DNA from: Kaistia soli DSM 19436
Lineage (GTDB): Bacteria; Pseudomonadota; Alphaproteobacteria; Rhizobiales; Kaistiaceae
DNA length: 64,000 bases
Assembly: GCF_900129325.1 (NCBI RefSeq)
Contig: NZ_FQUP01000001.1
Coordinates: forward strand, 186,001 to 250,000
Direction of reading: 5' to 3'
The position numbers and the translations under genes are program-made. Positions 57,933 to 64,000 of this stretch are shown here, one piece after another; position 1 is the first letter of the stretch; every line of letters starts with the position of its first letter. Under the pieces are notes generated by a model. That model made no database searches and was not told the origin of the DNA. It saw only the letters and a program-made list of their open reading frames with translations.

Positions 57933-58745
57933 TCATTTGACCGCTCCCAGCATCCCCTGCACGAATTGCCGCTGCAGAACGAAGAAGATGACGAGCGTCG
58001 GAGCCGTGGCGAGCACGGTGGCGAGCAGGATGACGCCGTAGTCCGGCGTATAGGCTGCGGTGAGTGTCGAGATCACGAGCGTGATCGTCTTGTTTTCCGG
58101 CGTCTGCAGCACGATCAGCGGCCAGAGGTAATTGTTCCAGGCGTTCATGAAAACGATGATCGTCGCCGCTGCATAGGTCGACCGCATGGTCGGCAGATAG
58201 ACGAAGAGGAAGATCTGCCATTCCTTCAGACCGTCGACGCGGGCCGCATCGCGCAATTCGCGCGGGAACGCCTTCGTGGCCTGGCGGAAATAGAAGACGA
58301 TGAAGATCGACGCGATCCCCGGCAGGACAACGGCCGTGAAGGTGTTGTTCAGCTGGGCGCGCGAGATCATGACGAACAGCGGCACCATCAGAGCGGCAAA
58401 CGGGATCGACAGCAGCAGGAGCAGCAGCTGGAATATCCGCTCCCGGATGCGCGAGCGGAACATTTCGAAGCCGTAGCCGGCGAACGACGAGACGGCGAGC
58501 GTCAGAAATGTCGAGATGACGGCAATCAAAAACGAATTGCCGAAGACCCGCGGCAGGTCGACCTGGGTCATAAGATGCTGGAAATTGACCAGCAGATTCT
58601 CGCCCACCCCCAGCTTGCCGCGCACAATGTCGGGCGACTGGTTGGTCGAGCCGACCGCCATCCAGTAGAACGGAAAGACTGACAGGAACGCGGCGACCGA
58701 GAGAAACGCGTAGACGGCGCCGCGGCGCAGGAGCGCGACGCTCAT
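57933..58745 (-). CDS. Carbohydrate ABC transporter permease (MalG type)
   Basis: A 270-residue inner-membrane protein with six predicted helices and the EAA loop that contacts the ATPase (FPRELRDAARVDGLKEWQIFLFVYLP). It overlaps the MalF-type gene by 4 bp and lies 10 bp before the ATPase gene, so the genes are co-translated. Confidence 0.94.
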   Translation of the reverse strand: MSVALLRRGAVYAFLSVAAFLSVFPFYWMAVGSTNQSPDIVRGKLGVGENLLVNFQHLMTQVDLPRVFGNSFLIAVISTFLTLAVSSFAGYGFEMFRSRIRERIFQLLLLLLSIPFAALMVPLFVMISRAQLNNTFTAVVLPGIASIFIVFYFRQATKAFPRELRDAARVDGLKEWQIFLFVYLPTMRSTYAAATIIVFMNAWNNYLWPLIVLQTPENKTITLVISTLTAAYTPDYGVILLATVLATAPTLVIFFVLQRQFVQGMLGAVK

Positions 58746-59632
58746 GTCGCCCTCCTGCGATCACGGGCGATCATGAACTGGACGAAGCTCAGGACCGCGA
58801 CGATCAGAACGATGACCCAGGAGACGGTGGCCGAATAGCCGAAGCTGGGCATCATGCGGAAGGTCAGATTGTAGATGTACATCGAGAGCGTCAGCGTGGC
58901 GTTGCCTGGGCCGCCCTGCGTGATGTTGTTGACCTCGTCGAAGAGCTGCAGCGTTCCGATGGTCGACAGGATCGTGGTGAAGAGGATCACCGGCTTCAGC
59001 ATCGGGATTGTGATGCGCGTGAAGCGGGCCCATGCCGGGACGCCATCGATCCTCGCGACCTCGTAGATCGACTTGTCCACATTCTGCAATGCGGCCAGAT
59101 AGAAGATCATGTTGTAGCCGGTCCAGCGCCAGGTGATGGCGGTGATGATGACGACCCGCGCCCAGAAGGGATCGGATAGCCACGGGATCGGCGTGCCAAT
59201 CACATGCAGCGTCAAAAGGGCCTGGTTGATGATGCCGTCGGCGGAGAACATCGACTTGAACAGGCTCGAATAGGCGATGAGCGACGTGACGCAGGGCAGG
59301 AACAGCGCGGTCCTGAACAGTCCCCGGAACTTCAGCGTCGGATCGTTGAGGGCGACTGCGAAAAGCAGCGCCAGAACGATCATGATCGGCACCTGGATGA
59401 AGAAGAAGATGCAGGTGTTGGTCAGCGCCTTGATCAGCAGCGCGTCATTGGCGAGCCGCTGGATATTGGCCAGGCCGCCAAAGGAGAAATTGGCGCCGCG
59501 ACCAACTTGGAAGCTCATCCAGAGCGACCAGATGATCGGGTAGATCATGAAGATGCCGAGCAGGACCAGCGCAGGCATGACGAATGCCCAGCCATTGATT
59601 TGCTCGCTACGGTCTAAACGCGTCTGCGCCAT
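58742..59632 (-). CDS. Carbohydrate ABC transporter permease (MalF type)
   Basis: A 296-residue inner-membrane protein with six predicted helices. The EAA loop is seen as IYEVARIDGVPAWARFTRITIPMLKPV. It partners the MalG-type permease. It lies 115 bp after the binding-protein gene, a typical space for a translational or mRNA-processing step that lets the binding protein be made in excess. Confidence 0.94.
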   Translation of the reverse strand: MAQTRLDRSEQINGWAFVMPALVLLGIFMIYPIIWSLWMSFQVGRGANFSFGGLANIQRLANDALLIKALTNTCIFFFIQVPIMIVLALLFAVALNDPTLKFRGLFRTALFLPCVTSLIAYSSLFKSMFSADGIINQALLTLHVIGTPIPWLSDPFWARVVIITAITWRWTGYNMIFYLAALQNVDKSIYEVARIDGVPAWARFTRITIPMLKPVILFTTILSTIGTLQLFDEVNNITQGGPGNATLTLSMYIYNLTFRMMPSFGYSATVSWVIVLIVAVLSFVQFMIARDRRRAT

Positions 59633-59747
59633 GCGCCCTTCCGATCATGAATGCCGCACCTCACGATGCGGCTTGGGCGCCGCACCAGGAAGAGACTGCT
59701 GGATCGGGGCGGGCCTGAGGCCCGCCCACATGGGAAAGGAGACGCGA

Positions 59748-61049
59748 TTACTGCATCTGCTGGCGCAGCTGCGCGTCGATCGCCTTCAGCGCTTCGTCGA
59801 TATTGCCGCCATTGGCAATGTTCGGGATCTGCGCGCGGACGGCCATGCGGGCCTCCGGCGTGAAGGTGCCGTAGTCGACGGTCGGCACCTTGGCCAGCCA
59901 GTCGGAGAAGTTCTGCCAGACCGGCTCGCCGTTGAAGAACGGATCGCTGGCCTTGTAGGCAGCGCCTTCACGAGCGGCGAGGAGCGAGCCCACGGCGCCC
60001 TGGTTGATCAGGATACCCTGATAGAAGTCGACATCGCCGCCCCAAACGGTCTTGAGGAAATCGACGGCCTCATCCTGATGCTTGGACGAGGCAAGCACAT
60101 ACCAGCTCGAGCCACCATTGCTGGAGAAGTGGGTCGCCCCTTCAACACCCTCAAGGATCGGCATCGGCGCCACGCGCCACTTGCCCGACTGCTCCGGGAC
60201 CGACTTGATTGTGCCGGTGATCCACACGCCCTGCGGCACAGCGGCAACCTGGCCTGAAGTGAACGAGCCGGTGTAATCAGTCCAGCCCGAGACGGACTTG
60301 ATGATGCCGGCCTTCGCCATGGTCTGGAAGGTCTCGAGCGCCGTCTTGAGCGCGGGATTGTCGAGAATGTTCGGCTCTTTGCCGTTCTTCAGATACCACT
60401 GGCCAGTCGACTGCATCATCAGGACGATGAGGTCGTCGCCGTTATAGTCCATGCTGATCAGCGGGTGGCCGGTCTTGGCGAGAACGTCCTTGCCGATCTC
60501 GATCAGCTTGGCCCAGGAGATGTTCTGCAGATCCTCGGGCTTGTAGCCAGCCTGTTCCAGATAGTCGGTGCGGTAGAAGAGGCCCGCGACACCGGAATCG
60601 AAAGGCAGCGAGTAGGACTTGCCGTCAAAGGTCGCCGCGGCGACCTTGTAGTCGGCGAACTTCTTCATGTCGATGGAATCGGACAGCGGCACGAAGGAGC
60701 CGGGGAACGACTGCAAGAAGCGCTGGATGTTGTCGTCCTGAATCAGGACGATGTCCGGCAGGCCATCGGTGACGCCCGCGAGGAACTGCGTCTGAAGCTT
60801 CTGGTTGATTTCATCCTGGGTGATGTTGGCAACGTTGAAGGTCGTATCGGGATGCGCCTTCGTGTAGCGCTCGCTCGCGTCCTTCATGGCCGGAATGTTG
60901 AAATTCGGGTCCCAGCACCAGACCGTCAGCTCTGACGCCGAGGCGGCGCCGACGAAGGCAGCGCTTGCAAGCATCGCTGCGCCGGCCAAAGCAGCCGCGA
61001 AGCGGCCACCCGCCCGCGCTCCAAATCCCAGTCGATTCATCTTTCTCAT
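59748..61049 (-). CDS. Carbohydrate ABC transporter substrate-binding protein
   Basis: A 433-residue periplasmic protein of the extracellular solute-binding family 1. Signal peptide to about residue 39 (ASASE), then LTVWCWDPNFNIPAMKDASERY, VPQGVWITGTIKSVPEQSGKW and WYVLASSKHQDEAVDFLKTVWG. It collects a mono- or oligosaccharide for the permease pair; the sugar is not identifiable. The ATG at 61049 has GGAGG five bases upstream, better than the ATG three codons later. First gene of the operon. Confidence 0.94.
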   Translation of the reverse strand: MRKMNRLGFGARAGGRFAAALAGAAMLASAAFVGAASASELTVWCWDPNFNIPAMKDASERYTKAHPDTTFNVANITQDEINQKLQTQFLAGVTDGLPDIVLIQDDNIQRFLQSFPGSFVPLSDSIDMKKFADYKVAAATFDGKSYSLPFDSGVAGLFYRTDYLEQAGYKPEDLQNISWAKLIEIGKDVLAKTGHPLISMDYNGDDLIVLMMQSTGQWYLKNGKEPNILDNPALKTALETFQTMAKAGIIKSVSGWTDYTGSFTSGQVAAVPQGVWITGTIKSVPEQSGKWRVAPMPILEGVEGATHFSSNGGSSWYVLASSKHQDEAVDFLKTVWGGDVDFYQGILINQGAVGSLLAAREGAAYKASDPFFNGEPVWQNFSDWLAKVPTVDYGTFTPEARMAVRAQIPNIANGGNIDEALKAIDAQLRQQMQ

Positions 61050-61440
61050 CAGGTCCTCCCGCTATGTCCGGATCCCACCCGATGCGTCGGTCGGAATGGC
61101 CATCGCCATCTCCTCCCGCACGACACGCCGAGCGCGTTCATCCGCCTCAATTCCGGGATCATTAGGAGTGTCGGGGCGCTTATTGTCAAGCCGCTGCGCC
61201 ATCTTGTGGACCGCGTTTCTCAAGGACGCGTAATAAAGCAGGAATGATCAACATATTGTATAACATGGTGTATTTGCCACAATATCTTGACATGCTGCGC
61301 TGCACGCTGGTTGGCTTGGCCCGCCATCGACATTACTATTCCGGAATTGCAACAAATGATCCCGGAACGTTTGTACTGACCCGAGCGAACGCACCGGGCC
61401 AACGGGCTGGACCCTGCCAGCGATATCGCCGTCCCGAACG
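61050..61440. promoter_or_regulatory. Promoter region of the sugar ABC operon
   Basis: A 391-bp stretch with no credible gene. It has an AT-rich island at about 61240-61300 in otherwise GC-rich DNA. On the minus strand TTGTGG and TACAAT stand 16 bp apart as -35 and -10 candidates, which would give a leader of about 200 nt. Confidence 0.5.
61253..61285. promoter_or_regulatory. Inverted repeat around the ABC operon promoter
   Basis: ATATTGT and ACAATAT form a perfect 7-bp dyad with a 19-bp spacer that encloses the -35/-10 candidates. The spacer has a weaker dyad centred on CATG. This is the layout of a repressor operator, perhaps of a GntR- or LacI-type protein, but no such regulator gene is nearby. 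Confidence 0.5.
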
Positions 61441-62019
61441 CTATAGCGGCCAGCGACCATGGAACGCGAAGTCTGCCACAGCCCGCCGCTGACGCGGCTC
61501 CATCTCTCGTGCCGCGCCCTCGCCGAGCAGCGCCGGATCCCCCGGATAGCCGATCGCGATGCCGGCCACTGGCTCGAAATCGCCCGTGATCCCGGCCGCC
61601 GCAATGACCTTGTCGCTGTCGAAGCCGCCGAAGGGATGCACGGCGAAGCCGTTCGCCGTGGCCTGCAGCAACAGATAGCCGAGCGCCATGCCCGTATCGT
61701 GCCGATTGTGCCAGAGGGCGCGGCCGCTGTCGGAGTGAAGCCGCGCAACCGAATAGGCGAGTACCGAGGCGCGTTTCACCCAGGCCTGGTTGCCGGGCAC
61801 GGCGGCGTCAAGAAGCGCCCCGAAGGCCGGCTCGCCACGAAGCGCATAGACGAAGCGCCAGGGCTGCGAATTGCTCGATGATGGCGCCCATCGCGCCGCC
61901 TCGAAAAGGGGAGCAAGGTCGGCCTCGCTCATCGTCCGTTCAGGATCGAAGGCGCGAGGACTCCAGCGCTCAGCGATGACGTCAAGGATGGGCACGGCGG
62001 CATCGGCGGGCTTCCGCAT
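61441..62019 (-). CDS. Nitroreductase-family protein
   Basis: An FMN-dependent NAD(P)H oxidoreductase of 192 residues. N-terminal RWSPRAFDPERTMSEADLAPLFEAARWAPSSSNSQPWRF is the family signature, with the FMN-contacting Arg-Ser and Ser-Asn-Gln-Pro residues; the C-terminal region carries VAGIAIGYPGDPALL. Likely roles are reduction of nitro compounds or quinones. It lies upstream of the ABC operon but the 391-bp gap suggests separate transcription. Confidence 0.9.
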   Translation of the reverse strand: MRKPADAAVPILDVIAERWSPRAFDPERTMSEADLAPLFEAARWAPSSSNSQPWRFVYALRGEPAFGALLDAAVPGNQAWVKRASVLAYSVARLHSDSGRALWHNRHDTGMALGYLLLQATANGFAVHPFGGFDSDKVIAAAGITGDFEPVAGIAIGYPGDPALLGEGAAREMEPRQRRAVADFAFHGRWPL

Positions 62020-62237
62020 CGGGGCATTCCTGTTCGAGGGACCGGCCGGCGCCGGCTTTCAGGAGCTTAAGACGGCCAGCGGTTCCTTGTCACCGCGACG
62101 GCGCTGTGCCGCGACGCTTTGGAAAGCAACTTCACGGCCTTTACGGAAGATAGCAGCGGGCGACTTGTCCGCTCTTCATCGCTCTGGCACGTTCGCCGCA
62201 GCCATCTGAGAACGGTAATATCCGGGGAGGAAAAACC

Positions 62238-62882
62238 ATGAAGACGGTGCTCGCCTTTGGCGACTCCAACACCTTTGGCGAGGCGACGATTGCGCGGCCG
62301 AACAGCCGCTATTCCTTCGAGGAGCGTTGGCCCGGCGTTATGCAGGCCGCCCTTGGCGGCGCTTGGCGGGTCATCGAGGAAGGGCTGCCGGGGCGGACCA
62401 CCGTCCATGACGACCCGATCGAGGGCGCGCATATGAATGGCAAGGCCTATCTGCTGCCCTGCCTCAGGAGCCATCGACCGCTCGATGTCGTCGCGATCAT
62501 GCTCGGCAGCAACGACCTGAAGGCGCGTTTCGCCCTCCCCGCGGCGGATATCGCCGCCGGCGCCGCCGAACTCATCAAGGTCGCGAAGCTCGCGGAAGCC
62601 GGGCCGAATGGCAGCGTGCCCAAGATTCTTCTGATCGCTCCTCCGCCCATGCTCAACCATTGCGGCGAGGCGGTCCATATCGAGCGAATGTTTGTCGGCG
62701 GCTATGAAAAGTCGCTGCAGCTCGGCGCGCTTTACGCGGAGGTCGCCGCGACACACGGCGTCGCCTTCCTCGACGCCGGTACGGTGATCCGGTCAAGCGC
62801 CTTCGACGGGCTGCATTTCGATCCCGACGCGCATGACGCGCTCGGCAAGGCGGCGGCCTCGGTCGTATCAAGCCTCGGCTGA
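62238..62882 (+). CDS. SGNH/GDSL-type esterase (arylesterase-like)
   Basis: A 214-residue hydrolase with the SGNH blocks in order: block I FGDSNTFGE (catalytic Ser), block II Gly in EEGLPGRTT, block III LGSNDLK (Asn), and block V DGLHFDPDAH (Asp and His). No signal peptide, so cytoplasmic. It resembles multifunctional arylesterases of Hyphomicrobiales. GGGAGG lies 8 bases upstream of the ATG. Confidence 0.92.
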   Translation: MKTVLAFGDSNTFGEATIARPNSRYSFEERWPGVMQAALGGAWRVIEEGLPGRTTVHDDPIEGAHMNGKAYLLPCLRSHRPLDVVAIMLGSNDLKARFALPAADIAAGAAELIKVAKLAEAGPNGSVPKILLIAPPPMLNHCGEAVHIERMFVGGYEKSLQLGALYAEVAATHGVAFLDAGTVIRSSAFDGLHFDPDAHDALGKAAASVVSSLG

Positions 62883-62893
62883 GGTTTTGTGGC

Positions 62894-64000
62894 TCAGCCC
62901 GTCCAGGGCAATGCGACGGCGGTCGGAACCGTGGAGAGCAGAAAGCTCCCGACGGCTTCCGCCGTCATCGGCCGGGCGAAGGCATAACCCTGAAGATAGT
63001 CGCAGCCAGCCTGCCGCAGCAGTACCGCTTCACCCTCCGTTTCGACACCCTCCGCTGTCACGCGGAGATCAAGCGCACGCGCCAGCGCGATCGTCGCCTC
63101 GCAGAGCTCGCGCGCCGCCTCGTCCGAGGTAATGCCCACCACGAGCGACCGGTCGAGCTTCAGCTTGTCGAAAGCGAACCGGCGCAGGTAGCCGATGGAC
63201 GAATAGCCGGTTCCGAAATCGTCCAGCGCGATGGTGACACCACGCGCGCGCAAATTGGCGATGATTGCCTGGGCGCGCTCGGGATTGGCGACGAGATGGG
63301 TCTCCGTCATCTCGATCTCGAGGCGCTCGGTCGGAAAGCCGATCTCGCCGAGCATGTTGGCGAGCACGACGTCGAACTTCGGATTGCGGAACTGAACGGC
63401 CGAGACATTGACGGACAGCCTGACGCCCGGCCATTCCAGGGCGTCGCGGCAGGCGCGCCCGATCACGAAGGCGCCGATCTGATCTATGAGGCCGCTTTCT
63501 TCCGCAATCGGCACGAAAATGTCCGGCGGCACGAGACCTACCTCCGGGTGGAGCCAGCGCACCAGCGCCTCGACGCCGGTCGGGCGCATCGAGCCCGCCT
63601 CGAAGATCGGCTGATAGACGACCGCAAGCTGATCAGCCTTGATCGCCTCGCGCAGCTTGTCGGCGAGCGTCGTGCGCTCTGACCGGGCGGCGTCGATGGA
63701 GGGATCGTAGAAGGCGACGCGGTTGCGGCCGAATTCCTTGGCCAGATACATCGCGACATCCGAGCGGCGCAGCAGTTCCTCCGCCGACAGAGCTTCCTGC
63801 GCCATCACCGCGACGCCGATGCTGGTGCCGATCGAGATCATTCGGCCATTGATCGCCGCCGGATGGTCGAAGAAGCGTATGAGTTGCTCGCAGAGGATCT
63901 CGGCCCGCTGGACCGTCTCTGGTCGATCGAGTAACAGCGCGAATTCATCCCCGCCAACACGGGCAAGCGTCCCTGCCCCCTGGCAAATTGCCCCGAACCC
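62894..64000 (-). CDS. GGDEF-EAL domain protein, C-terminal part (cut by window end)
   Basis: Cyclic-di-GMP enzyme; 368 residues are visible and the N-terminus lies beyond the window. The first visible part is the end of a GGDEF domain with an intact RVGGDEFALLL motif and SIGTSIGVAV. The EAL domain follows with the catalytic residues in GVEALVRW, NVSAVQF, EMTET, DDFGTGYSS and AEGVET, so phosphodiesterase activity is likely. Any sensory domain would be upstream. The stop lies 11 bp from the convergent esterase gene. Confidence 0.94.
   Translation of the reverse strand, partial: GFGAICQGAGTLARVGGDEFALLLDRPETVQRAEILCEQLIRFFDHPAAINGRMISIGTSIGVAVMAQEALSAEELLRRSDVAMYLAKEFGRNRVAFYDPSIDAARSERTTLADKLREAIKADQLAVVYQPIFEAGSMRPTGVEALVRWLHPEVGLVPPDIFVPIAEESGLIDQIGAFVIGRACRDALEWPGVRLSVNVSAVQFRNPKFDVVLANMLGEIGFPTERLEIEMTETHLVANPERAQAIIANLRARGVTIALDDFGTGYSSIGYLRRFAFDKLKLDRSLVVGITSDEAARELCEATIALARALDLRVTAEGVETEGEAVLLRQAGCDYLQGYAFARPMTAEAVGSFLLSTVPTAVALPWTG

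Overview
The window is chromosomal DNA of a high-GC alphaproteobacterium, most likely of the order Hyphomicrobiales (Rhizobiales). Four things point there: the complete alphaproteobacterial nuo operon followed by birA and an RNase J gene; the tig-clpP-clpX-lon-hupB-tRNA block; a rhizobial Omp2/RopA-type porin; and both a type I (glnA) and a eukaryote-like type II (glnII) glutamine synthetase, the latter next to a DUF2735 gene. I cannot name the genus. There is no prophage, insertion sequence, CRISPR array or rRNA operon.

Layout. 1-16558 (minus strand): nuoA-B-C-D-E-F-[pentapeptide-repeat gene]-G-H-I-J-K-L-M-N-birA-rnj, encoding complex I and two following genes in one tightly packed operon. 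16559-20350: nuo promoter region, a FUSC membrane protein, tRNA-Asp, a divergent TetR/SDR pair and tRNA-Val. 20450-28975: protein quality control, hupB, lon, clpX, clpP, tig and tRNA-Leu, with a secreted Ntn-hydrolase between lon and clpX. 29031-32644: nnr, then glnB-glnA behind a likely sigma-54 promoter. 32808-36473: a large autotransporter with an ice-binding-like (DUF3494) passenger, a divergent Crp/Fnr regulator and an L,D-transpeptidase. 36584-39503: a Gfo/Idh/MocA oxidoreductase, DUF2735 and glnII.

39572-46706: an ECF sigma factor module (ECF42-like sigma, DGPF/YciI protein, VOC protein, SRPBCC protein), a thioesterase, small secreted proteins including a tandem paralogous pair, a DUF1045 protein and recO. 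47186-50000: porin and mrp. 50004-54712: NmrA-like reductase/HxlR pair, a Nudix hydrolase, a second DGPF protein, and a LysR regulator divergent from two very small proteins. 54793-61049: a carbohydrate ABC transporter operon ending in a single polypeptide that joins a Gfo/Idh/MocA dehydrogenase to an aldo/keto reductase. 61441-64000: nitroreductase, SGNH hydrolase and a GGDEF-EAL protein cut by the window edge.

The most notable points are: (i) four nearly identical candidate ECF promoters, TGTCGG/T-N17 or N18-CGTCC/A, in front of the VOC gene, the DGPF-sigma operon, the SRPBCC gene and a distant second DGPF gene, which together look like a small self-contained regulon; (ii) the DUF3494-autotransporter architecture facing a Crp-family gene across an inverted repeat; (iii) the dehydrogenase-reductase fusion in a sugar transporter operon; (iv) a tandem family of small secreted proteins sharing VFGFD, RYS and FC motifs; and (v) two unusual features of the nuo operon, an embedded pentapeptide-repeat gene and a histidine-rich loop in NuoL.
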